A stretch of 64,000 bases of DNA from Scytonema sp. RU_4_4 (GCA_012031965.1 JAAUSC010000003.1:20760-84759); one strand, 5' to 3'. Counted from the first letter of the stretch, positions 40,226-50,353 are shown. Made by a program: numbers and translations. The notes: generated by a model from the sequence alone, not told the origin.

Positions 40226-40250
40226 AGAGACGTTCCGGTGGAACGTCTCT
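40226..40250. terminator. Hairpin downstream of lpxD
   Basis: AGAGACGTTCC and GGAACGTCTCT, perfect 11-bp arms with a GGT loop, 67 bases after the lpxD stop. It is a common dispersed cyanobacterial hairpin; termination is plausible though no T-run follows. Confidence 0.55.
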
Positions 40251-40309
40251 AACTGTTCACTGTTTGTTAGCGGAGCGCCCCGTTAGGGCTAGACGGCTGA
40301 TTTTTCTAC

Positions 40310-40445
40310 GTGTAAGACCCCCGCCTCAAGCACCCCACTCACTTGTTGAGTGGTAATCAACTTCAATCGGGGATGCTTTCGTTATTCATTACCCGGTCAT
40401 TCATCCCACACCGAGACTGCGGGTAGGATGTGGGGCTTCTGTCGG
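40310..40445 (-). mobile_element. Structured remnant, possibly the 3' end of an IS200/IS605-type element
   Basis: On the minus strand GACAGAAGCCCCACATCC is followed by a stem (CCCACA/TGTGGG), then another hairpin (CCACTCA-ACAAG-TGAGTGG) and a CCCCG/CGGGG pairing. GAAGCCCCAC plus hairpin is typical of the region just past cyanobacterial TnpB genes. No tnpB or tnpA coding sequence is left. Assignment is from memory of such ends and is uncertain. Confidence 0.3.
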
Positions 40446-41071
40446 AGTAAGCTAAACCTAAAATTAAGATTTTTTGTAATTCTTATCATTGACTGGAATT
40501 TTCCTCACTGATTCCACAGAGTTTCCACAGACACTTTCCTATTTTCCACAGCTGCTTCATGATGTTACAAGCTTTTGCCGTGTTACTGGGGATTTCGTTC
40601 TCTTGTTAGCAGGGTTCTTAAGTAACTGAGTTTATATTAAAAAATATAACAAAAATAGCTGGAAACCCTGATTCTTTCGTAAAGATTTATTTTTTCTGAA
40701 CTGCTTCTTAATATTTCGCAGCATTGACAAACCCACCCCCTTTTGACGCAAAATGATGCGGCTTGCTTTTTTAGTCCGTTGAACTGCTGTGTCAATTTAC
40801 CTAAGCTGTTGCCACAGATGATCGGACAGACCAAGAGTTGGGGTAAACATTAGACAAAAGTGCTCAACCTTCCACGCAAAACGGGTTCTCGATTTGAATG
40901 TATCAAAAAACACGAAAAAATTGCATGGCATCTCTAGGAGAGTCTTTTCTGGGTAGAAATGACCAAGGTTGGGCAATTTTGTCCGGTTTGGATGCAACGG
41001 CTGTTTGTTCCCACTATGGCTTACTAGAAGCAAGTTTTCCCCATTGGAGAACTTCAAAGGAGACGAATCTA
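40446..41071. other. Intergenic region upstream of the DUF2811 gene
   Basis: No gene. It includes three DnaA-box-like words: ATTCCACA (40511), GTTTCCACA (40521) and TTTTCCACA (40542-40550). The open frame upstream of 41072 continues to 40898 but is not conserved-looking. Confidence 0.45.
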
Positions 41072-41269
41072 ATGAATGCAACAGTTAGCATATTTACAGA
41101 AATTCCTGAAACACTTCATGAGTCGCTGAAAAACTACTTGGAAACACATCCAGACTGGGATCAAAACCGTGTATTGACGGCAGCATTGTCCTTGTTTTTA
41201 CTTCAAAATGGAGATAGCGATCGCCGCGCTGCTCGGGTTTATCTGGAAACTTTGTTTCATCACTGCTAA
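41072..41269 (+). CDS. DUF2811 family small protein
   Basis: A 65-residue protein that matches the cyanobacterial DUF2811 pattern: FTEIPETLHESLKNYLETHP, DWDQNRVLTAALSLFLLQNG and a C-terminal YLETLF. The arrangement of helices resembles ribbon-helix-helix-like small proteins, but function is unknown. The start is ATG 41072, with AAAGGAG 9 bases upstream. The open frame extends 58 codons further upstream, which looks non-coding. Confidence 0.85.
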   Translation: MNATVSIFTEIPETLHESLKNYLETHPDWDQNRVLTAALSLFLLQNGDSDRRAARVYLETLFHHC

Positions 41270-41914
41270 GTAGAAATGTGTTTTCTCAGTCAGGTGTCAG
41301 TAAGACTTGAAATTGATGAATCATCAGTTGCTTTGTCATATCTGCTGGAATAGTGAGAAGCAAACAACGCCTTTGGGTCTCATAACTACTGTGGAGTCCC
41401 AAAAGCTTAGTTGACAGCAGAAAATCAGAGCCTGGAGCAATATATCAATCTATCAACGTTGTTTTTTCTGCGCTTGCAAGTGAGGATATTGAGCCAATTT
41501 CAGAAGCACCATTTGAGTGATGAGCATGAAAAATAGCTGAACTGCTATAGTTCGGTTCCGTATGGTCAAATATTGATAGACATACGTTCGTTTCTGAGTT
41601 GATACGGGGTATCCACCACAAAAAATCTTGAGTGGCAAAAGTCGCCGCTCAAGATCATCACTTGCAGGATTATAAATTGACCAAAAAAGAACTCACCAAC
41701 TCAGTAATCAGCTTTACTTCATTGTCTTTCATCATTAAGACTTCATCCAGTCGCACTCCAGTGTTTGAGGTCAAGACACTGAGCCCTTAAAGCAATGCCT
41801 AATTGCTGTTTGTGCGGTAGATGTAATTAATAACTTGCATTAAGGTTATTTTTTTACCTGCATTCTCAGTCAAATCTCCATATTCACATATTTTGGCAAT
41901 ATTTCGATTATTAT
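41270..41914. other. Intergenic region, nothing recognised
   Basis: Contains one imperfect hairpin at about 41626-41655 (ATCTTGAGTGGC / GCCGCTCAAGAT). No coding sequence supported. Confidence 0.5.
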
Positions 41915-42637
41915 TTAAGATTTTTCAGATTGCTGATTTTGAGAAGGACATTCAAACTTGTACCCAACGCCACGCACAGTTTGAATTAATGCTGGTTGGC
42001 TAGCATCAGCCTCAATCTTCTTGCGAATTTGACCAATATGAACATCTACGACCCTTTGATCGCCGACGTACTCATAGTCCCAAACCTCCTGAATGAGTTC
42101 AGCACGCCGCCAAACTCGACCAGGATGGCTAGCTAAAAAATGCAACAGGTCAAATTCCAAAGCAGTTAAGAGTACTGGTTGGCTATTGAGTGTGACTTCC
42201 CGCCGTACGGGGTCAATCATTAGCTTTTCAAATACTAGCCTTTTCTGTTCTGCCGTAGTAACAACACGCTGACGCCTTAAAATTGCTGCGACTCTCACTT
42301 CTAGTTCTTGTAGACCAAAGGGCTTGGTGAGATAATCATCAGCACCTTTAGAAAAGCCGCGAATCTTATCAGCTTCGTCAGCACGGCTTGTTAGCATCAG
42401 TACAAAAACTCCGTTACGGCTTTGCATCTCTTGACAGAGGTTAAACCCGATGACGTCTGGTAAATTTACGTCTAAAATTACCAAGTCTGGGTTAAATTGC
42501 TCAAACAGCGCTAGGGCAGTTTTACCATCTTCGGCAGCTTCTACCTGATAGTTTTGCTTAATTAAGAAGCGTTGGATTAAATTCCGAACCGCAGGGTCGT
42601 CATCAACTACAAGAATCTTGGCAGGAGCCATGACCAT
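41915..42637 (-). CDS. OmpR/PhoB-type response regulator
   Basis: A 240-residue two-domain regulator. The receiver (about 1-120) has the acidic pair in VVDDDPAVRN, phosphoacceptor Asp in LVILDVNLP, Thr in MLTSRAD and Lys in DYLTKPFG. The winged-helix output (about 140-232) includes LTALEFDLLHFLASHPGRVW and the RVVDVHIGQIRKKIE recognition helix. It differs from the RpaA and RpaB sequences that I know, so I give no symbol. No kinase is adjacent, so it is an orphan in this window. ATG 42637 or 42631 could be the start; the longer TTG frame to 42649 is less likely. Confidence 0.9.
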   Translation of the reverse strand: MVMAPAKILVVDDDPAVRNLIQRFLIKQNYQVEAAEDGKTALALFEQFNPDLVILDVNLPDVIGFNLCQEMQSRNGVFVLMLTSRADEADKIRGFSKGADDYLTKPFGLQELEVRVAAILRRQRVVTTAEQKRLVFEKLMIDPVRREVTLNSQPVLLTALEFDLLHFLASHPGRVWRRAELIQEVWDYEYVGDQRVVDVHIGQIRKKIEADASQPALIQTVRGVGYKFECPSQNQQSEKS

Positions 42638-43319
42638 CACTTTGCACAAAAATTTATAGGATTAACGAGCGAATTCCGTAAAAAAGTGGTTTTCGCATTG
42701 GAGACAATATCTATATCTACAAGGCTAAGGTATGATTTCCCTGATTATTCAAATACTAGTGTAATCAGGATTCTCAACAATTAGTGTGTAAATATTTTGG
42801 TAATGCTACCTTTTGCTCCACTATTTGGCTTTTTTGGTCTGTCAATCTTATGTCCACAAGGCAAATTCTCTGACCCTAGCCACGGTAACTGGGTCAACTT
42901 GGACAGAAGGTTATCCCAGATGCGCAATCATTTAAAACGCTTTAATTTTAAATCGATATGCGGCTTTATGGAACGAGGAATCTAAGGGGAATGATTCAAA
43001 ACTCACCTCAAAGTACAGCAAATTGTTGAATCTGAAACAAAAGAAAATTTTTTCATCAGAAAACTGCCTTCTAGGTATTATTAGCTCAAATTCTAGAGTA
43101 AAGCTCTAGTTAGTGAACGACATGAGGGGATACACGGAGGTATGTCTATATGTTAGAGTGACTATAGTTAAAATTACCAAATTAATGTAGCTTACCTATG
43201 TTAATATCCAGGTCAAGCATACGAATTGACCAAAACATTGGTTTCGACCAAGATAAAAATATAGTCTTTTTTGTTTAGCAAGATATTGCCACTGACTGAG
43301 GCTGAAGTAATAAACTCCC
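42638..43319. other. Divergent intergenic region
   Basis: About 680 AT-rich bases between the OmpR-type regulator and the CPP1-like gene. A 62-codon open frame at 42797 has no recognisable product. No repeat or promoter could be assigned. Confidence 0.5.
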
Positions 43320-43949
43320 ATGAGCGACGAGCAGAATCCCTACGAAAAACTTGGGGTATCAGAGGATGCTAGCTTCGATGAAATTCAGGATGTTCGCAAT
43401 CGTCTATTGGAGCAATACAGTGGCGATGCCAAACGTCTAGAAGTTATAGAAGCTGCTTATGACGCGATTTTAATGGAGCGCTTAAAAATGCGCCAGGAAG
43501 GCAAAATTAAAGTGCCCGAACGCATTCGGTTTCCAGAGCGCTTAGTGCAATCGCTTCCAAAAGAAAGTCCAACCCCTCGCGAGCAGTCACCAGCATGGCT
43601 GCAACGAATTTTAGATAAGCCAACTTTGGCAGATACTTTGTTGCCTGGAGCTTGGTATGTTGGATTAAGTGCCATTAGCGTGTTTTACCAAGCTGGTAGC
43701 GATCAAGTATTGCAATTGGCATTAGTGCTTGGGGTATGTGTCAGTATTTACTTTCTCAATCGTAAAGAAGGAAAATTTGGTAGAGCAGTTTTATTAACGC
43801 TAATTGGTCTGATTACAGGCTTAGTTGCAGGAGGGCTAGTCGCCAACTGGCTTCTACCTCAAATGCAATTTATGACTTTGAGTCCGAATCAATTTTCTAC
43901 TGTGGTCACTTTCGTGTTGTTATGGCTTATCAGTAGCTTTTTGAGGTAG
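43320..43949 (+). CDS. CPP1-like J-domain-like membrane protein
   Basis: A 209-residue protein. The N-terminal part (about 1-55) is a J-like domain (NPYEKLGVSEDASFDEIQDV) without the HPD tripeptide, and the C-terminal half has three or four transmembrane helices. This matches the CPP1 family, whose plant member stabilises light-dependent protochlorophyllide oxidoreductase in plastids; a role in chlorophyll synthesis in this organism is inferred from that. The ATG start lies after a plausible GAGGCTG site. Its last 20 bases overlap the convergent HAD gene. Confidence 0.88.
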   Translation: MSDEQNPYEKLGVSEDASFDEIQDVRNRLLEQYSGDAKRLEVIEAAYDAILMERLKMRQEGKIKVPERIRFPERLVQSLPKESPTPREQSPAWLQRILDKPTLADTLLPGAWYVGLSAISVFYQAGSDQVLQLALVLGVCVSIYFLNRKEGKFGRAVLLTLIGLITGLVAGGLVANWLLPQMQFMTLSPNQFSTVVTFVLLWLISSFLR

Positions 43950-44703
43950 ATGGGTCTTTGAGTTGTGGATCATACGAAATAGATAGGTTCGTCCAACTCC
44001 CAACTTCAGTTGTCTGCTGTATTGTTCTCTCTAGAACGAAATCCACAGCAGAACTAAAATCCTTGACAATGAAGTTCGGCTGATATTGTATGAGTTGAGC
44101 GCGATCGCGAATACCACACTCCACAGCTATGACCTTAACATCGTGTTTTGTAGCAGAAATGATGTCAGCTTCTGTATCCCCTACCATCCAGGTATCTGTG
44201 GCTGGGGGCAGTTCTTGTTTTGCCCGTGCCATTAACAATGGTTTATCATCGTTGTCACGGGTTTTAACGTAATCGTTGCTCAGGCAGTAACAACGGTTTT
44301 CTGGGAAAAATCTGCCTAAATCGTATTTTTTAAACGCGTAATCTAATTCCCGAGTCCGACGCATAGTCATAACAACGAGGTCAATTCCTACCTGTTGGAC
44401 TTTTAACAGTGCTTCTACAGCGCCAGAAGCTAGGCTATCATACTGAAAGTAAGGTTCTGTATGCACAGTTTGTCGCCGCAATTGATTAAACTCCTGTGCC
44501 TGCTCTTCATCCAGACCAGAAATAATACCAATTTGTTTTTCGCTAATGCGCGATCGCTTCAACTGCCAAAATTCTGCTTTAGCGAGTGGTTGTACCTGTT
44601 GGCTTGGGCGTCGAATCTTCTCCAGGCAAAACTGGTACACACGATAGTACCGCTCAGAAACATCAATAATGGGACCGTCAAAATCTGTGATAATCCTTAA
44701 CAT
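43930..44703 (-). CDS. HAD-family hydrolase
   Basis: A 257-residue haloacid-dehalogenase-type phosphatase. Motif I is TDFDGPIID, with nucleophile Asp 7 and acid/base Asp 9; motif II MTMRRT, motif III Lys region and motif IV WMVGDTEADI are in order. A helical cap lies between motifs I and II. Substrate is unknown; the arrangement resembles phosphoglycolate phosphatase-like members. The tail past residue 235 is variable and overlaps the convergent CPP1-like gene by 20 bases. Confidence 0.88.
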   Translation of the reverse strand: MLRIITDFDGPIIDVSERYYRVYQFCLEKIRRPSQQVQPLAKAEFWQLKRSRISEKQIGIISGLDEEQAQEFNQLRRQTVHTEPYFQYDSLASGAVEALLKVQQVGIDLVVMTMRRTRELDYAFKKYDLGRFFPENRCYCLSNDYVKTRDNDDKPLLMARAKQELPPATDTWMVGDTEADIISATKHDVKVIAVECGIRDRAQLIQYQPNFIVKDFSSAVDFVLERTIQQTTEVGSWTNLSISYDPQLKDPSTSKSY

Positions 44704-44913
44704 TTTTTTATGAAAACGTAAACTTTATCTACAGACTATCCCAGATAATACTGTTTTGCGCATTTGAAAAGTTAATGAGTTAATTTTGAATTTCTAATAT
44801 GTCATTCAAAATCTTTGAGACGAGTGACGAGAAACAGGGTATCAAACTTCAGGTTTGGGCAACTTGGTTGTTCTACGCAGTTTTAGATTCTACCTGACGG
44901 TGTTACAAATTTC

Positions 44914-46598
44914 CTATCGGTGGTCACTAACCAACCATGCGAATGTTCCCGCTCCTAACAAGAACGGTGTTAACCAATCACCCCAATGCACGTATAAAGT
45001 TTGAGTTTGTCGTCGATAAATTGTTTCTGCATGTACTTCGTAGGTGTTATGTCCAGACATCCACACTGTATCGCCGTGGGGATTGACAAAAGCTGAATAT
45101 CCTGTATTTGTAGCTCGCACCGCCCATCTGTCAGTTTCTATTGCCCGCATGATATCCTGTGCATGGTGCTGCGCTGGCATAGCTGCACTGTAATGGGCAT
45201 CATTGGAAGGACTCAGTATAAATTGCCCACCCGCAGCCGCCTGACGGCGAAAGTGCCCAGAAAAAGCAGATTCATAACAAATACCAACAATAGCGCGACC
45301 AAAAGGTGTGTCAAATACCTGATTTGGCGAACCAGGAACTTGATGTTCGTCCAAAGGCGATAGACGGCTAATAATACCACCTAAAATTGATTCAAACGGA
45401 ACGTATTCCCCTATTGGCACCATCTTTGCTTTGCCATAGCGGCTTTTTATCTCACCATCGCCAGTAACCGTAAACAAGCTATTTGTATAGCTGCTTCCCT
45501 GTTTGTAAAAACCGCCAATCCATGCAACTATGCTTTTTTCCCGCACAGCTGCAACCATTGAACTACGCATAATTTCATCCTGAAAGAAAGGCAAAGCGCC
45601 TTCTGGAGTAAGGACTGCATTTACACCTTGGTTTGCTAGTCTTAAATATCCGCTGGTGTAACCTTCTATAGCGCGACGAAAACCTTCTGGATAAAGCTTG
45701 ATTTCGTTGGGGACATTTCCCTGAATAATTCCTACTTTCAAGGCGGCTTCTGGTGGTTGGGCAAGAGGACGGCTGTATAAACTAAATCCAATCAGATGAA
45801 AAGTGATGAATAGTGCTGCGCCGGTTGATAAATAAACGAACCGCAGAGGCGCAGAGAGCGCAGAGAAAAACTTTATTTTCTCCTCTGTGTACTCTGCGCC
45901 TCTGCGGTTTATCCATGCTTCAGCAATTAAGCCATTCACTGAAACAATAGCCGCTGTCACCGTGCTAAATCCAGAGAGTTGACCAAGGTGTAGAATTACA
46001 AGATTATGCGGACTCTGAGTGTAAGAAAGAGAACTCCACCATAGAGGTCCAGCACTCCAAAGGGCTTCTAATCCACACCATATAGCTGTGCCGATTAAGA
46101 CACGAACAAACCCATTGTGGATTGAACGGGAAATCACTCGCATCCCTGTTGCCCAACTCGCAACTAATGCGGCTCCCCAAAGGGTAATGAATATCCAGCA
46201 AAAAAGGGCGATCGCCAAACTTGCCAACCAAGGGACCCCCATCCAAGTCATGGGGTGAACTCCGGTAATCCAGGATAAGGCAATACCGTGATATCCGATA
46301 CCCCAGGCGAGGGGAAGGACAAGGGGATGGGTGGGGTCCCCTCTGGGGATAAGGGGCAGGGGGGAGATGGGGATGGGTTTTTACGTTGTGCAGAACGAAT
46401 AACTAATACCCAGAGGGGAGCAAGGGAGAACCATGCAAAGAACCATGCGCCAAAAGGTGCGACAGTTATCCCCATCAAAACTCCACTGAACAAGGAAATA
46501 ATAATTGGGTTTCGCAAGACACGGAGAATTGTCTTAAGATATTCCCCTTGTCCCCTTGTCCCCTTGTCCCCTTGTCCTCTACTCTGCTTCTGCTGCAT
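44914..46598 (-). CDS. lnt: Apolipoprotein N-acyltransferase, split by a frameshift
   Basis: The C-terminal 445 residues (44914-46251) and the N-terminal 116 (46248-46598) are in different frames. The first part has the membrane start ([20 protein letters not shown]), and the second continues [17 protein letters not shown] and ends with the nitrilase-like domain ([15 protein letters not shown], containing the catalytic Cys; Glu in TPEGALPFF). In the second frame [17 protein letters not shown] reads on upstream of the ATG at 46251, proving one gene. One extra base in or near the G6 run at 46359-46364 restores the frame. Lnt transfers the third acyl chain to lipoproteins. The 5' end holds an 8-bp tandem repeat, and another repeat lies at 45839-45909. 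The start overlaps the gyrA stop. Confidence 0.88.
45839..45909. repeat. Hairpin repeat inside lnt
   Basis: Perfect 18-bp arms AACCGCAGAGGCGCAGAG and its complement, 35 bases apart, with more AT-rich pairing between. This CGCAGAGGCGCAGAG element is a common dispersed repeat in Nostocales and encodes [20 protein letters not shown] here. Confidence 0.9.
46543..46574. repeat. 8-bp tandem repeat (CCCCTTGT) x4 at the start of lnt
   Basis: Four perfect 8-mers. On the minus strand they encode [12 protein letters not shown] near residue 8 of the putative protein. Confidence 0.9.
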
Positions 46599-49161
46599 CT
46601 GCGGTATCGGGGGGAACTATTGCCACTCCCGTGATGACGTCATCTTCGTCTAGGCGCTGCACTCGCACTCCTGTTGCTGATCGTGATTGGACGGATATTG
46701 CATTCACTACCTGACGTATGATGATACCGCGACTGGTAACCATCATAATTTCATCGTCACTGTTGACAATATGTAGAGTTGCCAGCTGGTCTTTTATTTT
46801 ACGATTTTTGAATTTAGTTGCTGTTAGACCTTGACCAGCACGATTTTGCAGGCGAAACTGAGCAACTGGTACGCGCTTGCCGTATCCTCCCATTGTAATA
46901 ACTAACACCCAAGGACCTGTGCTGCCGTTAGCTGGGATTTCGGTAGACTCTTCATTTTCAATCTCTTCTGTTTCGATTTCCTCGATTTCGGCTTCTGTCT
47001 CTGTATTCAAAGTTGCAAGAATGGCGGCGGGGAGAATATCCATTCCCACCAGTTCATCTCCTTTTTTGAGTTTCATGGATTTTACCCCACGAGTTGCCCG
47101 ACTTAGAGGACGCAGTTGTTCATGGTCGCATCTAAAGTGAATTGCCACACCCCGACGGGAACCGATGATAACGCTGTCTTCGACTCTGGCGCGTCGCACC
47201 CAACGGAGTTGGTCGCCTTCTTCCAAAGAAATGGCAATTAAGCCGTTAGCACGAATATTGCTAAACGCTGCTAACTCGGTTTTCTTGATATTGCCACCTT
47301 TGGTAAGCATGACTAAATATTCATCACTGCTAAACTCGTCAACAGGGACAATTGAGGTAATTTTCTCCTCTCTGGGAATGGGCAACATTTGCACTATTGG
47401 TGTTCCGCGACTGGTACGAGAACCAACAGGGATTTGATATGCTCTGAGGCAGTAAACAACACCCCGTTCGCTAAAAAACAGCACGCTGTCATGGTCGCAG
47501 CAAGTCAAGAAATGTTCAACGTTATCATCTTCTTTCATCTTGGCAGCTGCTTTACCTCTGGTTGCACGGCTTTGCGCTTCAAAGGTATTCACTGCCATTC
47601 GTTTGATGTAACCTTGCTCTGTCAGCAAAATGAGAACTTTTTCATTGGCAATGAGGTCACGGTCATCGATTTCTCCTTCAAGGGGTGAAATGACTGTGCG
47701 GCGAGGTGTGGCGTGTTTCTCTTTGAGTTGCGTGACTTCGTTTTGAATGATTTCTAATATCCGCTCTCGCCGTGCCAAGATATCCTGCAAGTTAGCAATT
47801 ATTGCTTGTAATTCTTCGTGTTCATGGCGGATTTTGTCTGCTTCTAGTGCTGTTAAACGCCGCAGTTGCATTTGCAAGATTGCATCTGCTTGCGCTTCCG
47901 AAAGTCCGTAGGTTGTCATCAATTCGCCTTTGGCTGTTGGTGCATCAGGTGCATGGCGAATCAAGTTAATAATTTCATCCAGGTGCGCCAAGGCAATTAA
48001 CAAGCCTTGCAGTATATGGTCGCGTTCTTCGGCTTTGCGCAGTTCGTAACGGGTGCGTCTGGTAATCGCTTCAATGCGAAAATCCAAGAAGACTTGCAAA
48101 AACTCCTTCAGGGTGAGTATCTGGGGTTCGCCATTGACGAGCGCCAGCATATTTGCCCCGAAGTTCGCTTGCAGCGGTGTTTGCTTGTAAAGGTTATTCA
48201 GTACGACCCTAGGATAAGCGTCACGCTTGAGTTCGATGACAATTCGCATCCCATCGCGATCGCTCTCATCCCGGATATCGGCAATTCCCTCTATCCTCTT
48301 TTCGTTCACCATCTCGGCGATTTTTTCAATCAACGCCGCTTTGTTGGTTTGGTAAGGCAATTCGGTGATGATAATTGCTTCTCTGTCAGGGCGTCCACGC
48401 TGTTCAATTGTTTCAATTGTCGCTACGCCGCGCATCGTAATAGAACCGCGCCCAGTGGTATAAGCTTCTTTAATTGCTGCTGTCCCCAGAATTTGACTCC
48501 CAGTAGGAAAGTCAGGACCGTGGATATACTGCATTAATTGAATATCAGTTATTTCTGGATTTTGAATGAGTGCGACCAACCCATCAATTAATTCGCCCAA
48601 GTTATGAGGTGGTATGTTGGTTGCCATACCCACAGCAATACCAGAGGAGCCATTGAGCAGCAACTGTGGGATACGTGCTGGCAAAACTGTTGGTTCTTGC
48701 TGCGAAGCGTCGAAGTTATCGATGAAATCGACTGTTTCCGATTCGATATCTTGTAGAAGAGAATCGCTGGTTAAAGCTTCCAAGCGGCATTCTGTGTATC
48801 GCATTGCCGCTGGTGGATCGTTGTCTACTGAACCAAAGTTTCCATGCCCTGCGATCAGGGGAGCTCTCATGGAAAAATCCTGCGCCATCCGCACTAAAGC
48901 ATCATAGACTGCTGTGTCACCGTGGGGGTGATATTTACCCAACACTTCACCCACCACGCGAGCGCATTTACGAAAAGGGCGATCAGCACTCAACCCAAGT
49001 TCATGCATTGCGTAGAGAATGCGACGATGCACAGGTTTCAGACCATCCCTGGCGTCTGGTAGTGCCCGACCTACAATGACGCTCATTGCATATTCCAAAT
49101 ATGACCGGGACATTTCAATCCGCAGATCAGTAGGGATAATCCTCTCCTGAGAGGTTGTCAT
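46579..49161 (-). CDS. gyrA: DNA gyrase subunit A
   Basis: An 860-residue type II topoisomerase subunit that cuts and reseals DNA. The active Tyr is 122 in AAMRYTE, and the quinolone region [15 protein letters not shown] has Thr 83 in place of E. coli Ser. The breakage-reunion domain is followed by a six-bladed C-terminal domain. The GyrA-box is [17 protein letters not shown] (Q-RAG-G), which supports GyrA rather than ParC. An acidic linker between the last two blades ([20 protein letters not shown]) is notable. Its stop overlaps the start of lnt. Confidence 0.93.
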   Translation of the reverse strand: MTTSQERIIPTDLRIEMSRSYLEYAMSVIVGRALPDARDGLKPVHRRILYAMHELGLSADRPFRKCARVVGEVLGKYHPHGDTAVYDALVRMAQDFSMRAPLIAGHGNFGSVDNDPPAAMRYTECRLEALTSDSLLQDIESETVDFIDNFDASQQEPTVLPARIPQLLLNGSSGIAVGMATNIPPHNLGELIDGLVALIQNPEITDIQLMQYIHGPDFPTGSQILGTAAIKEAYTTGRGSITMRGVATIETIEQRGRPDREAIIITELPYQTNKAALIEKIAEMVNEKRIEGIADIRDESDRDGMRIVIELKRDAYPRVVLNNLYKQTPLQANFGANMLALVNGEPQILTLKEFLQVFLDFRIEAITRRTRYELRKAEERDHILQGLLIALAHLDEIINLIRHAPDAPTAKGELMTTYGLSEAQADAILQMQLRRLTALEADKIRHEHEELQAIIANLQDILARRERILEIIQNEVTQLKEKHATPRRTVISPLEGEIDDRDLIANEKVLILLTEQGYIKRMAVNTFEAQSRATRGKAAAKMKEDDNVEHFLTCCDHDSVLFFSERGVVYCLRAYQIPVGSRTSRGTPIVQMLPIPREEKITSIVPVDEFSSDEYLVMLTKGGNIKKTELAAFSNIRANGLIAISLEEGDQLRWVRRARVEDSVIIGSRRGVAIHFRCDHEQLRPLSRATRGVKSMKLKKGDELVGMDILPAAILATLNTETEAEIEEIETEEIENEESTEIPANGSTGPWVLVITMGGYGKRVPVAQFRLQNRAGQGLTATKFKNRKIKDQLATLHIVNSDDEIMMVTSRGIIIRQVVNAISVQSRSATGVRVQRLDEDDVITGVAIVPPDTADAAEAE

Positions 49162-49384
49162 AACCCAAAAAACTCCAAAAATTGCAAATTTTAGCCTTAA
49201 TACTGAGAAAAATGCAAAATTTTTCCCAGTTCTTGCCGAATAACTGCTATAATCTGATACAATTCTAACATATTTTACTGTTTTCTGGGTTGTAGGTGAT
49301 CTGTGAACACCAATATTGAACTGTTATTAAGCTGTTAATTGATAGCTTGTTTTGACGACGGATGACTAATCACTCCCTAACACT

Positions 49385-49957
49385 TCAATGCTTGACTCGA
49401 TAGTGAAGCAACATGAAACCGTTGTTGTAAATTTTGCTGTCGGTAAGTTCGAGTTCGGTCTGTTTAACAACACCAGAAAACAGTGGAATACCTGAGCCGA
49501 GAAGTACCGGATGCACCTTCAGGATCATCTCGTCGATTTCGGAAAAAAGCGTTGTGGCTAAATCGCCGCCACCGCAGAGCCAGATGTCTTTGCCGGTTTG
49601 CGTTTTCAATTCCTTAACCAATGCAACAGCGTCTGTTGAGACAAGCTCAACATTTTTATCTGGACTTTCTTTCAGGGTGCGAGAAAAAAGATACTGCTTC
49701 ATTTGCGGGTAAGGGTTAGTGAATCCCTCTTTTAACCCCACTTCGTAAGTCTTGCGTCCCATCAGAACGACATCAAAACATTTATTCTCGGCACTGATGC
49801 CTAGTGTGTCGCGAAAGTGAGCCGGAATAGTTTCAGGAAAGGTTTCAAGCAAATAGGCAACTTGCTCCCCTTCCATAAGGAAAAAATCATACGAATCGTC
49901 CTCGCGGGCAATGAATCTATCGACGGTACAAGCCACGTAATATTTGAGTTCGCGCAT
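49385..49957 (-). CDS. RibD C-terminal/DHFR-like reductase
   Basis: A 190-residue Rossmann-like protein of the RibD_C family. The N-terminal strand KYYVACTVDRFIA, VVLMGRKTYE near residue 65, WLCGGGDLATTLF and LKVHPVLLGSGIPLF fit the NADPH-binding fold. These proteins are often annotated as dihydrofolate-reductase-like, but the true substrate is unknown. It is monocistronic. Confidence 0.88.
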   Translation of the reverse strand: MRELKYYVACTVDRFIAREDDSYDFFLMEGEQVAYLLETFPETIPAHFRDTLGISAENKCFDVVLMGRKTYEVGLKEGFTNPYPQMKQYLFSRTLKESPDKNVELVSTDAVALVKELKTQTGKDIWLCGGGDLATTLFSEIDEMILKVHPVLLGSGIPLFSGVVKQTELELTDSKIYNNGFMLLHYRVKH

Positions 49958-50056
49958 ATCGAATGTCCTGTGAACAAAATTTAGGTATTAAAGATTCTCG
50001 CTGTGCAACACCATCGACAGCTTTGAGCGCTGTCTCACCCTCCGCCAGTCGCCTAG

Positions 50057-50242
50057 AGAGCCGGTCCACTAATATATGTTGACAAAAACGAAAGTATGCG
50101 TATGGGACGAAAACCCACATTTTAGGCTAAATATTTAGGGCATAGTTTTTAGCGAGCGCATTTAGGCTTCAGCCTAAATGTTAGGTTAAAACAACACCCA
50201 TATTCTGCATTTTACGTCAACGACTTCTACTGGACCGGCTCT
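50057..50242. mobile_element. MITE-like element with AGAGCCGGTCC ends
   Basis: About 186 bp. Terminal inverted repeats AGAGCCGGTCCACT and its complement with one mismatch, flanked by CTAG on both sides (50053-50056 and 50243-50246), a likely target duplication. An internal hairpin TTTAGGCT-TCAGCCTAAA sits near 50160-50180. No coding capacity. It may have landed in a GGAGGG-type repeat, whose core follows at 50247. Confidence 0.65.
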
Positions 50243-50315
50243 CTAGGGAGGGAGACCCTCCTGCAGTCTTGGACTCACTACTCCCTTGTCTAGACAGTTT
50301 TTAAATACACTTGCT

Positions 50316-50340
50316 CTTTAGAATCCGGCGGATTCTAAAG
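50316..50340. terminator. Hairpin downstream of the histone-deacetylase-family gene
   Basis: CTTTAGAATCC and GGATTCTAAAG, perfect 11-bp arms with a 3-nt loop, just past the stop of the minus-strand gene. No T-run follows on that strand. Confidence 0.45.
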
Positions 50341-50353
50341 CACTTTGGGAGTG

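Noticed and set aside
40898..41071. N-terminal extension of the DUF2811 protein
   Set aside because: Not family-like; a strong ribosome-binding site supports the ATG at 41072.
41453..41638. 61-codon open frame on the minus strand
   Set aside because: No ribosome-binding site, no homology that I recognise, and composition like the surrounding AT-rich spacer.
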